Shown: positions 11,096 through 23,267, counted from the stretch's first letter. The stretch: 64,000 bases of DNA from Musa acuminata AAA Group (GCF_036884655.1 NC_088345.1:28313501-28377500); one strand, 5' to 3'. Numbers and translations are program-made. Notes: a model not told the origin generated them from the letters alone.

Positions 11096-11725
11096 TCACA
11101 GTGCGGGGTTGACGAGCCTTAACTTCACCATAGATCTCTGAAATAAGTCCTTCAATAAATATACCCAGAAGTTATCGTTCCGACCAATCTCTAGCTTAAT
11201 TTGACAATCTTTCAAACCCACTATGATATTCCAACACTGTAGAAGTCTGACAAATTTTGGCAAGCTGGCCATCAATATTCTCATATTTGGATGGGCCAAA
11301 GCGAACAAGAAGCCCTCTTTTGAACTACTCCCACGAATAAACTTCATGGCAAGTTTCATACCAATTGTACCACTAGATTACATCTCCATTAAGTTGGATT
11401 GAGGTCACTTCTACCTTGGATTCTTCTGGGGTTATGTGAAAATGAAAAAAAATTTCTACCCTAGAGATCCAACTAGTCCGATCTCCATCTTCCCATCTCG
11501 AAAATTTCACCTTCCTATGTGAGTAGTTTATGTCACAATCTTGGGGCCCTTTTCCTGTATTTTCAGATCTATGCAATGTAGAACTTGAACCCCCATTTTG
11601 TTAAAATTTATTGAGGCTCCCCAATAGGCTCTTTTTGAAATTATTAAGTGTTTCTTGTAGTCGATTCTTAATTCTGATTTCCAATGCTTTCATTTGTGCT
11701 TTCATTGAGTTCTTGGTGGCCATTA
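11096..11725 (-). pseudogene. gag: Gypsy gag, frameshifted
   Basis: The likely start is the ATG complement at 11723-11725, opening MATKNSMKAQMKALEIRI. After a stop come KVKFSRWEDGDRTSWISRVE and FFHFHITPEESKVE, which match the plant gypsy gag pattern (a PRFDGxDPxxWI..E.FF block). More gag-like sequence with frameshifts lies in 11096-11359. The nested Sirevirus lies ~60 bp upstream, between this start and the leader. The lineage within Ty3/gypsy is not determined. Confidence 0.7.
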
Positions 11726-11784
11726 CATAAGACTACAAATCTATAATCTCAACTCGTATTTTTGATGTCGGTCAAGGACATCAG

Positions 11785-13852
11785 TGTTAGGATCAAGAGC
11801 ACTAAGAGGGGGGGGGTGAATTAGTGCAGCGGAAATTTTTCAGCGATTAAAACCGAAAGCTGTGTTCGTTTGATAAAAAACGATTTCGATGTAAAAGCCG
11901 ATTCTAAGATTACTTAAGATTAAGCGAGATGACGTTAAAGTAAATCTTCAAAGGCAATTTACAATTTATGATGAAAATCAGAATGCAAGCACAAACTGAA
12001 ATGCGACGTTCGTAGGATAAAACCAGTTTACGTCTAAATGATAATTTTGAAGATACTGAACTTTGAGATATGTTATATACATGCGCAGAAGGCAGTTTGC
12101 AGTTATGATTGAAATCAAGACGTAAACGTAAACTGAAATGTAATGATCGTACGAAAAATCCGATTTACGTCTAAACGCAGATTCAGAAAGTTCTGAACTT
12201 AGAAATTCGTTCGTAAAAGCGCAGAAGGCAGTAGCTATTTAGGAGGTTTGCAGTAAAGATAAAATGCTTAAAGTAAATGCAAACTGAGATTTAGAGTGGT
12301 TCGGTCAATCTTGACCTACTCCACTTTTGGCTTCCTCCACCGACACGAGGTCACCGACGTCAACTAGAGGCCTTCCTTCAATAGGCGAAAGCCAACCATC
12401 CTTTTACAGTTTCACTCCTTTTGACGGGCCTAGGAGACAACCCTTACAGAAATTTTCTCTCCTCTCTTTACAACTCAAAACTTTGAAGAATAAAGGGAGG
12501 AGAACTTTTGGCCTTTACAACAATTTTGAGCTCTAAGAATCACAAAAAGATATCAAGATTTCGAGTGTAAGTTCTTGCTCTTTCAGTGCTGAATGGGTGG
12601 GGTATTTATAGGCCCCAACCCAGTTCAAATTTGGAGCTCAAAACTGTCAATTCCTGGAATTCCGGGATCAGGCGATTGCACCTCCTGACCGGGCCGGTTG
12701 CACCGCCTAGTAGAGCTCGAAGACTGAGCCTCTGGGCGGTGCCACCTCTGTCAGGGGCGGTTGCACCTCTCTGCCAGAGCTCGAACACCAAGCTCAGGCG
12801 GTTGCACCGCCTGCCAGTGCTCGAAGACCGAGCTCAAGCGGTGCTACCTCCTGTCAAGAGAGGTTACACCGCCCAGTCTCGCTTGGAGACTAAGCCTAGG
12901 TGGTTGCACCTCTTGGCTGGGGTGGTTGCACCGCCCAGTCTCCCTGGGAGACTTAGCCTAGGAGATGCTACCTCCTGGCTTGGGCGGTTGCACCTCCCAT
13001 AGTTACCAAGGTCCAAATGGGTTGATCCATTCGGCCCAATTTGGGTTTTTCAGGGGCTCAATTGCCCCAAGATTAAGCTAATGGGATCACCTCCCATTTT
13101 CAACTTAATCATTAGTGCTAACTACGATAAATCCTAAGACAATATCTGCAGCTTGCTTCGATGCGTCAATCGCTTCTTCCGGCGAGTTTCCGGCGAACTT
13201 CCGTCGTTCATCCGATGAACCCTCGGTGATTCTCCTGCGGATGTCCGGCAAACTCCTGGACTTGCGACGATCCACTTGGCGAGTTCCGACGAGCTTCTTT
13301 GGCAAGCTTATGGACTTCTCGGATTTGTTCCCATAGAACCTCCGACGACTGTCCGAACTTCCGTTGAACTCTCGAACTCCCAACCTGATCATTGTCTTGA
13401 CTCCGGCGCAACTCCTGCTGCATGTCTAACTTTCATCGTAGTTAATCCTGCACACTTAAAACAAAACTTCGATCGAGACAATTAATCCTAAGCAATTAAC
13501 CAAGTTGTCCGGCATGTCATTGGTCCCTCGACGCTTCGTCCGATTCTTCGGCGCATCTTCCTTTCCTACAGCCTATTGCCCAATCGGCCAGTTGACTCCG
13601 AACTCCGATATCCTTGGAACAATACCCGCTCTTCTTTGCCCGATGCCCGAGTCGACGGCCTGAAGCCTTCTGTTGATGTGTCGACCGTTCCACCGGCCTG
13701 ACATCCAATCTTCTGACATGTTCCTCCGGCACAATATGATTTTCCTGCTTTAATTGTCTCATCCTGATCGAAGCATCCTGCGTTACTTAAAACGCAGATT
13801 AAATCACAAACATACATCAAGTGGTTTCATCATCAAAATACGAGATTCAACA
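11785..13852 (-). mobile_element. TR-GAG1 3' LTR
   Basis: 2068 bp. TATA complement TATTTATA at 12603-12610. U3 palindrome-module array at about 12670-13000. The U5 end at 11785 carries the GCACTAA / TTAGTGC stem with a G/C run. The ~350-bp U3 module typical of the gag-only lineage lies at about 13490-13852. Confidence 0.9.
12670..13005 (-). repeat. U3 palindromic-module array (TR-GAG1 3' LTR)
   Basis: Repeated GGCGGTTGCACC / GGTGCAACCGCC half-palindromes alternate with AGCTCGAAGACCGAGCT-type palindromes. The same array occurs at 18680-19030 in the partner LTR, and in related form in all other Sirevirus LTRs here. Confidence 0.75.
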
Positions 13853-16819
13853 ATCTCCCCCTTTTTGATGATAACAACCACCTGATGACGGAGTTAACCT
13901 TAACTCCCGAAGTTTAAACAAACTCCCCCTATATATATGCCATATTGATAGAAACTCTTAGATTCAAAAATCTAAGTAACATGTCATCATAATCAGAGTT
14001 AACCTTAACTCCTAGAGTTTAAACAAACTCCCCCTATCAATATGCCATATTGATAGAAACTCTTGGATTCAAAAATCCAAGCAACATGTCATCATAAACT
14101 TATGCATAACATGTCATGTCATCAACATACTTCTCCCCCTTTGTCATCAACAAAAAGGAGAAGTACCACAATCAAGTGTTTGTGATATAAGTTTAACTCA
14201 GTGCACGAAAAACATAATATCTATTGTTATCATCATGCAAGTTTGCTATCATCAAATGGTAAGATATCAATATATAAAATTACGATTCAAGTTCTTGATA
14301 TCTTAACATGATATGACATTCATAGCACCTATTCAAATGAAAGCTGCTTTTGATATCTCATCATAATATGGAATTCATGACATCTATTCATATTCTTCAA
14401 ATATGGCACTCATAGTATCAATTTATATATTTCTCCCCTTTGTCATCAACAACAAGGAGAATTATATAAGCAAATTTTAAATATAAGTGTGTTGCCATAA
14501 GTTGGTTCATGTCATTTTTCAACAGTGAGTGATAGGATACCAATTATGCAAACATCTCGAGGAGAACATGACATGGAGATAGCTTTTATTGTTTCTTCAT
14601 TTTTATTTGTTATCTTTTTACATGAAGGAGGAAAGTCATATGTGAAGTTCAAATCGATAAGATATTAAAGCACACTTCATTTTTGCAAGGATTAAGATAT
14701 GTAAGTGAGTGAAATCCTTGTATGTAAAAATATCTTTCTTTTATAAGAGGGAATCATCAAATATGTTTCTCGAAAAATATTTTTCATATGATAAGTGCAT
14801 TTGATGATTCCATATGTCAAAAATCAATGATGTGAATTAAACTTGATATGACATATGCTTGTTAAATTCGGAAGAGAATAATGTATCAAGAGAATCCAAT
14901 TGTTAGGATCAAGAAAATCCGAAAATGAAATTTGACACTTTCATACATTCGGACAGGGTTTTACTAGAGATATTCAATTACAATCAAGAAGGTAAAACAT
15001 GCTTATCATCATGGAAATTTTTGTATTCAAGCACATAATTTTCAACATGTAATCATGGCAAGTAATTGTGTAAAATCATTATGGCAATCAAGTGATTTGA
15101 TCATTCAATCAAAAAAGTTCAAAAAATAATTTTAACATGTTTAATCATTCGGACATATTTTTGCCATAGTTTTTCAAATATAATCATGAAGATAAGGCAT
15201 GCTCATCATCATGGTAGTATGATAGCAAGTTTACCATATACAAGCTAGCAAAAAATTTCTACATTTTAAGGCCCGCAAGCTACCAATTTTGAGATGTTCA
15301 AGAAAGCAACTCTTGCTTCTTGAAATATAAGTTTTGCTAGATGTGCAAGTTAACTTTTTGCTTCGTGAGATAGGCAAGATAGCATTCCTTGGTGATGTTC
15401 AATATAGCTAAGTTCTACATCATGCAAGCTAGTGAATTTTATAACATTTTAGAACATGCATAATCACCAAAGCATCATAAATTTTAATGATGTGCAAAAT
15501 TACAAATTTTGCATGATTGCATTTGTGTCTCTTGAGATTTACAAGATGGCACTTCTTGGTGATGTTCAAGATAGCAATTTATTCTCTTTTGAGAAGTGCA
15601 ATTTTTGCTTTCTTCTTGAATTGTGCAAGCTAGCTATCTCCCCTTTTGTCATTGTCAAAAAGAAGGGAAAAACCCATTACATCAATTTTTAAATCATGAC
15701 AAAGGTTAGTATCAATCTCATTTGTGCATCATTATATTTTCAAATTAAAACATGCACATTTTCAAAACATATAAACTCATTATTATATGCATGATTCTAA
15801 ATCATCATTCATATTATTTCAATCATTGTTTCACTCATCTCTATAGCTTATCATGCATGATATGTAAAACCATCTAACGTGATATAAACATTTATTTATT
15901 TAATTTTTTTAAGCATTCATGATACACATCATACATTATCATAATAAAAAGCATATGCATCATTCCAAATCATAAATATTTCAAATCATCATGGTATTAA
16001 TTTGTCACATTGCATCCTACCTTGCATGATCGAAACTTCTCATTTGTATACATCAAAATAAATTCATGAATATCTCATGCATTCATATCATCACTTGAGG
16101 AATATTGAAAAGAAATAATTGGGTGATGAGATAAATATTTCATGAATACAAAGAATTGCATAAAAATCATATCATGAATACAAGGAATACAAGTCACAAT
16201 CATTCAAGAGAAAAATCATCATTCATTTTCAATTCATTCAATTTGATAAATCAAGATCATGATTTTGATAAAACTCATTTCAAATTTAAATCATCAAAAT
16301 CATTTTTATGGCTCACAAAATTTATAACATAAATAGATTCATGATTTCATTGATAATATAGTTTCCCCCTTTTTAAGTGTTTCATTTTAAGTGGTCGATT
16401 TCATGTTAGCATGCCTTTTCATTTGTGAAAACATGCATCAATTTTTTTTTTTAAAGCCACTGTTATTATCATGAAAATCGATAATCCATAAATATCAAGA
16501 ATCATCATACATAATTTCAAAAATATATACTCATTAATCATAACTTCAAATAAAACATGATTTCATATACTCAAAATCGAGAAATAACAATGGAAATCAA
16601 CATGATACACATTATTACTTCTCAACCACATATAGCATGATTTCATAAGGTATTTTTAATCAAAATCATTTTGTTTATCATAAACATGCAATTTTCATGA
16701 TTACTTTGAAAATTACTAGAATGATAAGCATGATTCCTAATTGTTTGTATTTTCATTATAAAATTATTAAACATGCAATTTTCAAGAAAATAAAAAAGAA
16801 AAATGCTTTATGAAAAGCA
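13853..16819 (-). other. AT-rich spacer of TR-GAG1 with repeated polypurine boxes
   Basis: This stretch lies where pol should be. I see no retroviral domain in any frame. It is AT-rich with many ATCATG words and short repeats around GCAAGCTAG and GATGTTCAAGATAGC (15230-15620). Purine boxes related to the true tract (13853-13870) recur near 13940, 14030, 14129-14161, 14430-14460 and 15640-15670, most followed by a TTGTTGATGACAAAG-like word on the sense strand. Homologous spacers occupy 29127-31069 and 43179-45893. Confidence 0.75.
13883..14100 (-). repeat. Tandem duplication of the polypurine-tract region
   Basis: Two imperfect copies of a ~105-115-bp unit, each with GAGTTAACCTTAACTCC, GTTTAAACAAACTCCCCCT, GCCATATTGATAGAAACTCT and AACATGTCATCATAA. 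The second GTTTAAACAAACTCCCCCT is at about 14017-14035. Each unit adds a purine run on the sense strand. Confidence 0.8.
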
Positions 16820-17742
16820 TCATGTAATTTCAAAGTAAATTAAATTGATTTTGATTACCTCAGTGTCGAAAGGCGTAAAGGCGTAGTTTGCCACCTCGCC
16901 TTTGTTGATTTTTTCCTCGTCTTCGGAGGAGCTCGATTCATCCCAATTTTTGTTCTTCTTCTTGCATTCAAAGCAAGTAGTTCCGTTCTTTTTACTTTTT
17001 AGTTTTTGTTTCATTTGTAGTTTAAGTTCACCATCACTTAATCTTATGCTCGAGTTGTCTTCAAATGTTCTATGTCCCAAATCCTTCCTGTTCTTTGGAA
17101 GGTGGTTCTCAAGTTCTTCATGTGCATTGCACGTCATTTCATATGTGATCAATGAACCAATTAGTTCTTCAAGTGGAAAAATATTTAAATCTTTTGTTTC
17201 TTGTAAAGTCGTTACTTTTGAATCCCACTTCTTAGAAAGAGAACGCAAAATCTTGTTCACAAGTTTAGAATTCAAAAAACATTTGCCAAGAGCTCATAAA
17301 CCATTGACGACATCCGTAAAACGGGTGTACATGTCACCAATGGTTTCGCTTGGCTTCATTTGAAAAAGCTCGAAATCATGCAGTAAAATATTAACTTTCG
17401 AGTCTTTAACTCTACTAGTTCCTCGTGCATGATTTCAAGAGTGTGCCAAATATCGAAAGCCGTTTCGCACAAAGAAACCCGATTGAACTCATTTTTGTCC
17501 AAAGCGCAAAATAAGGCATTCATAGCCTTTGCGTTTAAAGAAAAATGCTTCTTCTCTAAATCTGACCATTCGATCATTGGAAGAGAAGACTTCGAAAAAC
17601 CATTTTTGACAAGATTCCATAGTTCAACATCCTTAGAAATAAGAAAGATCCTCATTCGGGTCTTCCAATAGGTGTAGTCCAATCCGTTAAACAATGGTGG
17701 ACGAAAAATGGAAAAGCCCGCTTGAAAGCCATGAAGAGCCAT
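16820..17742 (-). pseudogene. gag: TR-GAG1 truncated gag
   Basis: Starts MALHGFQAGFSIFRPP just inside the leader, with the UBN2-like gag domain (TYWKTRMRIFL, ALNAKAMNALF, NEFNRVSLCETAFDIW) in the first ~125 residues. A frameshift near 17360 and a stop near 17296 separate it from the second part (16820-17275), which runs to TTCFECKKKNKNWDESSSS and ends VIKINLIYFEIT. Only the CxxC half of the first CCHC knuckle is present and the second knuckle is absent. The intact relative has 527 residues; this would be about 300. The same ending occurs in both sister elements, so the truncation is ancestral while the frameshift is private. Confidence 0.85.
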
Positions 17743-17778
17743 TTCTCTCGGGTGTAAGTCGGAAATGAGAAATACCGG

Positions 17779-17790
17779 GCTCTGATACCA
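17779..17790 (-). other. Primer binding site of TR-GAG1
   Basis: GCTCTGATACCA, complement of TGGTATCAGAGC, 2 bases from the 5' LTR end at 17793. Confidence 0.85.
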
Positions 17791-17792
17791 AT

Positions 17793-19885
17793 TGTTAGGA
17801 TCAAGAGCACTAAGAGGGGGGGGGGGGGTGAATTAGTGCAGTGAAAATTTTTCAACGATTAAAACCGAAAGCTGCGTTCGTTTGATAAAAAACAATTTCG
17901 ATGTAAAAGCCGATTCTAAGATTACTTAAGATTAAGCGAGATGATGTTAAAGTAAATCTACAAAGGCAGTTTGCAGTTTATGATGAAAATCAGAATGCAA
18001 GCGCAAACTAAAATGCGACGTTCATACGATAAAACCAGTTTACGTCTAAATGACAATTTTGAAGACACTGAACTTTGAGATATGTTTTATACATGCGCAG
18101 AAGGCAGTTTGCAGTTATGATTGAAATCAAGATGTAAACGTAAATTGAAATGTAATGATCGTACGAAAAAGCCGATTTACGTCTAAACGCAGATTCGGAA
18201 AGTTCTGAACTTAGAAATTCGTTCGTAAAAGCGCAGAAGGCAGTAGCTATTTAAGAGGTTTACAGTAAAGATAAAATGCTCCAAGTAAATGCAAACCGAG
18301 ATTTAGAGAGGTTTGGTCAATCTTGACCTACTCCACTTTTGGCTTCCTCTACCGACGAGGTCACCAACGTCAACTTGAGGCCTTCCTTCAATAGGCGAAG
18401 GCCAACCACCCTTTTACAGTTTCACTCCTTTTGACGGGCTTAGGAGACAACCCTTACAGAAATTTTCTCTCCTCTCTTTACAACTCAAAACTTTGAAGAA
18501 CAGAGGGAGGAGAACTTTTGGCCTTTACAACAATTTTGAGCTCTAAGAATCACAGAAAGATATCAAGATTTTGAGTGTAAGTTTTTGCTCTTTCAGTGCT
18601 GAATGGGTGGGGTATTTATAGGCCCCAACCTAGTTCAAATTTGGAGCTCAAAACTATCAATTCCCGAAATTCTGGGATCAGGCGGTTGCACCCCCTGACT
18701 GGGGCGGTAGCACTGCCTGGCAAAGCTCGTAGACTGAGCCTCTGGGCGGTGCCACCTCTATCAGGGGCGGTTGCACCTCTCTGCCAGAGCTCGAAGACCG
18801 AGCTCAGGCGGTTGCACCTCTTGACTGGGGCAGTTGCACCGCCTGTTAGAGCTCGAAGACCGAGCTCAGGCGGTGCTACCTCCTGTCAAGAGAGGTTGCA
18901 CCACCCAGTCTCGCTTGGAGACTGAGCCCAGGCGGTTGCACCTCTTGGCTGGGGCTTTGCACCGCCCAGTCTCCCTAGGAGACTTAGCCCAGGCGGTGCT
19001 ACCTCCTGGCTTGGGCGGTTGCACCTCCCACAACAACCAAGGTCCGAATGGGTTGATCCATTCGGCCCAATTTGGGTTTTTTCAGGGGCCCAATTGCCCC
19101 AAGATTAAGCTAATGGGATCACCTCCCATTTTCAACTTAATCATTAGTGCTAACTACGATAAATCCTAAGACAATTTCTGCAGCTTGCTCCGGTGCGTCA
19201 ATCGCTTTTTTCGGCGAGTTTCCGACGAACTTCCGTCGATCATCCGATGAACCCTCGGTGATTCTCCTATGGACTTCTGGCAAACTCCTGGACTTGCGAT
19301 GATCCACTTGGTGAGTTCCGACGAGCTTCTTTGGCAAGCTTATGGACTTCTCGGATTTGTTCCCGCAGAACCTCCGACGACTGTCCGAACTTCCGTCGAA
19401 CTCTCGAACTCCCAACGTGATCATTATCTTGACTCCAGCGCAACTCCTGCTGCATGTCTAACTTTCATCGTAGTTAATCCTGCACACTTAAAACAAAACT
19501 TCGATCGAGACAATTAATCCTAAGCAATTAACCAAGTTGTCCGGCATGTCATTGGTCCCTCGACGCTTCGTCCGATTCTTCGGCGCATCGTCCTTTCCTG
19601 CAGCCTATTACCCAATCGGCCAGTTGACTCCGCAACTCCGATATCCTTGGCACAATACCCGCTCTTCTTGGCCCGATGCCCGAGTCGACGGCCCGAAGCC
19701 TTCTGTCGATACGTCGACCGTTCCACCGGCCCGACGTCCAATCTTCTGACATGTTCCTCCGGCACAACAAGATTTTCCTGCTTTAATTGTCTCATCCTGA
19801 TCGAAGCATCCTGCGTTACTTAAAACGCAGATTAAATCACAATCATACATCAAGTGGTTTCATCATCAAAATACGAGATTCATCA
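17793..19885 (-). mobile_element. TR-GAG1 5' LTR
   Basis: 2093 bp, collinear with 11785-13852. TATA complement at 18613-18620. U3 array at about 18680-19030. The terminal base pattern at the U3 end is GATTCATCA instead of GATTCAACA. Confidence 0.9.
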
Positions 19886-21830
19886 ATCAGCACTGTCAAT
19901 GCGTAGTTGCCGAGGAGGTGGACGCTGAGGGCAGTGCTGCGGTTGCTATGTTAGAGAAAGAGTTGCTGCCTTGTTTCTGTCGCTGCGTGGGGTGAGAGCG
20001 CCGAAGCTGGAAGGTGACTGCGTCAATGTGGTTGCAGCTGCTGCAACCCAAGAGGAGATTGCTGAGTAGCAGGGTTGAGGCTTCGGTGATGGTAACCTGC
20101 AGTTGTAGCAGAAGATGCTAAGCTAGGGGGAGGTGTCGTTGAAACGGCTGGGGTTGATAAGAGGAATTGGTGGTGCGTGCACTGCTGGGGTTGAGGAAGG
20201 GCAGCATACATGCTACGGTTGCTGCGTGTGCTGCTGGAGGGTGGCTGCTACAGAACGAGGGGTTGGTCATTGGTTGGGAGCAGCAGTGGTGGTAGTTGCT
20301 AGCTAGGAACTGCAGTGATCGGTGGCTGCGATAGAAAATGCAAAGTTGCTATGTTTTGGTCACCACGAGGAGGGAAGGACAAGTGGCTACGACTATGACC
20401 CAAGAGGAGGTGGGCAGCGGCGGAGAAGGAGGCAGCGAGGGTCACGACTGGGAGACATTGGCCGGGAGCAGAGGCGGCGGTGGTTGCAATCAGCGACTGC
20501 GGTAGCAGAGGGTGCCACTGTTTTTGTTGCTGCATGCGGTAGCGGTTGCTGCATCCTCTGTTTTTGTCACACCACAAAAGGTGTTGGCCGGAAGGGCTAG
20601 GAGGCAACGATGGTGGTGTGGCTAGGGGCAGCGCCGCCAATGGATCGCCACTACGGTGGCTACGACGGCGCGGAAGGAAGGCAGTGTTGCTCTATCTCTG
20701 TCGCACTACGAAAGGTGGCGCTGGTGACGTTGAGGGATTGAATGCAGTAAGGAAACATTGGTGGCTATGACAGTCATTGTTGCCTTGTTTTGATCACCAC
20801 GAGGAGGGATGGTCGAGCGACTGCAATTGTAACCCAAGGGGAGACAGCGATGGTGGCGCGGTTGGAGCAGCATCGCCAACAGTTGAAGTGACAAGGGAGT
20901 TGGTCCACTGGATGGGAAATAGTGGCCGTGGCCCTTCTCGCTTGAGTAGGGTGGAGCAGTAAGGAGGGAAGGCTGCTGGCCGGGGAGCAGCGGTGACGGT
21001 GGTCACTGGTCGGAATGTAGCGGCTGTAGTGTGGCTAGCCAAATGCAGGGGAGGCAGGGGCCCCTTTCGACCAAATGGGCTTCAGAGGATTGCGGCAATG
21101 ATGCAGAGGTGCGACGTGCTATAGTAGGGGTGCGGGCTGCCGGGAAGCAGGGGCGGTGGCAGTGCTAGAGAGGAGGAGGTTGGTGGCTGGGGAGTAGTGG
21201 CGGCGGCAAGGATTGAAAGGGGGCTGCGGCAACAGAGGGCTCTATTTCTATCGCACCGCAGAAGGAGACGCTAGCGACGTCGAAGCCTCACCGAGGGCTG
21301 GGATTGACGAGAAGAGGATTACGACGGCTACTAGCGGTGGTGGCACTGTTGGGAGTAGCGGCGACAGTAAGGTTCGAAGGGGGGCTACGACAACAGAGGG
21401 CTTTATTTCCATTGCACCATAGAAGGAGCTGTTGGCGATGCTAAAGCCTCACCAAGGGCCTGGGATCAATGAGGAGAGGATTGAGGCGGCTGGCTATGGT
21501 GGTGGCGCTGCTAGGAGTAGTGACACCAAGGGTCGCCGCGAGGAGGGAGGCAACCGGCGGGTACGGTTACGACCCAAGGGCGAGGCAGCTAGGGTTGCAA
21601 CTGGGAGGCGGCTGGCAGTGATCAAGTGGTGGCGAGCGGTCAGGAAGCATCGGTACTAGTGGATGGTGATGGTGGTGGGCTGGCCGGAGAGCAGCGGCGG
21701 CGGTGGGCTTGTCGAAAGCAAGGGTTCTCGATTGCGTGCATGGTTGTCGGCCTTTCCTTTCTTTCTTTCTTTTTTGTTTTTTTTTATGATAGTTACGGCA
21801 ATACTACAGTGAGAACGCCAAGAATCACCA
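19886..21830 (-). other. Gypsy leader, strongly strand-skewed and internally repeated
   Basis: About 2 kb between the gypsy primer site and the nested insertion near gag. The plus strand is G-rich and C-poor (words such as GGTGGTGGCACTG, GCGGCGGTGG), so the element RNA would be C-rich. Three divergent copies of an ACGAGGAGGGA...GACCCAAG block occur near 20365, 20797 and 21540. A ~161-bp unit is repeated at about 21194-21354 and 21355-21515. The many open frames here have no recognisable domain and I do not call genes. Confidence 0.65.
21194..21515 (-). repeat. Tandem duplication in the gypsy leader (~161 bp unit)
   Basis: Both units contain AACAGAGGGCT, TATTTC, TCGCACCG/TTGCACCAT, GCCTCACC and GAGGATT in the same order. 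The CAACAGAGGG words are 161 bp apart (21230 and 21391). Confidence 0.7.
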
Positions 21831-21841
21831 CTCTGATACCA
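21831..21841 (-). other. Gypsy primer binding site
   Basis: CTCTGATACCA on the plus strand, i.e. TGGTATCAGAG on the sense strand, 2 bases from the gypsy 5' LTR. It matches initiator tRNA-Met. Confidence 0.75.
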
Positions 21842-21843
21842 AA

Positions 21844-22157
21844 TGATAACACCCTAAGGTTTTATCGTAAAATAAATGAAAAAAATGAAAGAAAAGAGAA
21901 TGATAATAATCCCTTTGAGGGGATCGACCTCCTAGGGTTTTGTCCACAAACTCATTGATTGATTAATTGATTGATTGATTCATTGATTGCTTGCTTTAAA
22001 GAAAGGGTTATATCACTATTTATATAGTTCCACCTAGAGTCCACTGACTCTTAATAATAAATAAATAAATATTAAATAAACTTCTACCCGACTTTAATTG
22101 AACTAAACAGACTCAATAAATATTATTCAAAGCTTATAAAATAAAAGGGTCCTAACA
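21844..22157 (-). mobile_element. Gypsy 5' LTR
   Basis: 314 bp, TGATAACACC to GGGTCCTAACA in plus reading. It is slightly longer than the 3' LTR because of extra GATT and AATA repeats. Followed by the duplicated ATCCA. Confidence 0.88.
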
Positions 22158-22162
22158 ATCCA

Positions 22163-23267
22163 CTCTTAATTCCTCTTCCGTCGAGCCCCCACCGGCATCC
22201 ACTAAGGGTCTTCCTTCAATGGGCGAAGACCAACTACCCTTACAACTCTATTCTCCTTTTGATAGGCTCAAGAGAGAACCGTTACACCCTCACTCACTAC
22301 TCTCTAAACAGAAATCACACTTAGACTAAAGGAGAAGAACTCTCACAAGATTACAATAGAATTTTCCATTGTTTTTGTTCTTAGTTCTTGTGTAATCTGA
22401 GAAGGGATGAGAGGGGTCTTTATAGGCCCAAAATGGATTCAAATTTAGAGCCTAAATGTATCTCATCTATGATTTTTGGGGTACTGGTGCTACCACTACT
22501 TGTGCTAGGCAGTACCACCACCTATTTTTGATACTGCCTAGAGCACTAATACTGGACGGTACCATCGCCTAGCTTAGTGGTACCACAGCCTGACATAGTC
22601 TGGTGGTACCACTACCTAGAATGGCGGTACCACCATATGACACTAGGTGGTACCATCGCCCAGTTTGGCGGTACTACCGCCTGATATAGTCTTAAAGACT
22701 ATATCTCGGAGACTGAGCCACTAGTGGTGCCACTACTTGACCCAACTTTTGGGTCACTGAATGGGCCTTTCTCTTGGCCCTAAATAGCCCCAATTCAGGC
22801 CTAGTTGGCCCTTAATTGAGTCAGCCTAATTTCATTCTAAACCAACCCAATTATGACCTAATCAAACTTGATCTAGGTAAATTATTACAAAGCATGAATC
22901 ATCTATTGTCCGGCATGTCATTGGTTCTTCCGGCGCTTCGTTTGATCCTTCGGTGCATCGTCCTCTCCTTCGGTGTATTACCCAATCGGCATGTTGATAC
23001 CCACAACTTTCGATCTCCTTGGTGCAATGTCTGATCTTCTTAGCCCGATGCTCGAATTCACGGTACAAAGCCCTCTACCGACACGTCGACCAATCCTTTA
23101 GCCCGACCTCCAATCTTCTGACATATTCAACTCCGGCCCTACATCTGATTCCTCCTACTATAATCAATTTGTCTCTCTGGATCGAAGTTAGTCTTGTGTC
23201 ACTCAAAAGATAGATTATATCATAAACTCTAACAATTGGTTTCATCATCAAAATATGAGATTCAACA
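22163..23267 (-). mobile_element. Minus-strand Sirevirus LTR, right part
   Basis: Continuation of 9935-10158 after the gypsy insertion, ending ATGAGATTCAACA at 23267. TATA complement TATA at about 22418-22425 in the context GGTCTTTATAGGCCC. U3 carries GGTGGTACC/GGCGGTACCACC repeats (about 22490-22720). A divergent form of the ~350-bp U3 module lies at about 22905-23267. The flanking pentamers AAACA and AAATG match only at the first three positions. Confidence 0.78.

Larger units (their letters stand above)
11785..19885 (-). mobile_element. TR-GAG1: complete gag-only Sirevirus derivative
   Basis: Structurally complete non-autonomous element of 8.1 kb: LTRs 11785-13852 and 17793-19885, primer site 17779-17790, gag 16820-17742, ~3 kb AT-rich spacer, and polypurine tract. 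It is flanked by a perfect 5-bp duplication ATCAG (11780-11784 and 19886-19890). No protease, integrase, RT or RNase H sequence is present. By eye the first ~240 bp of the two LTRs differ at roughly 5-6% of positions. It shares its truncated gag with TR-GAG2 (27150-32670) and TR-GAG3 (37662-48323). Confidence 0.9.
10159..22157 (-). mobile_element. Ty3/gypsy retrotransposon, internally deleted, with a nested Sirevirus
   Basis: Minus-strand element with short LTRs (10159-10442 and 21844-22157), flanked by a 5-bp duplication ATCCA (10154-10158 and 22158-22162). The inside holds, in sense order from the right, a primer site, a ~2-kb leader, gag and a protease remnant, then directly the 3' polypurine tract. 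RT, RNase H and integrase are missing, so it is non-autonomous by deletion. A complete 8.1-kb Sirevirus (11785-19885) sits in its leader close to the gag start. Confidence 0.85.

Noticed and set aside
13105..13820. Several overlapping ORFs (95, 71, 81 and 84 codons) in the outer U3 of the LTRs
   Set aside because: The same DNA recurs in every LTR of the subfamily with stops and shifts in varying places. This is U3 sequence, not coding.
20299..21042. Open frames in the G-rich gypsy leader, some over 100 codons
   Set aside because: Stops are rare because of base skew. Peptides are low-complexity (A, P, S, H, Q or G, R rich), on both strands, with no domain.
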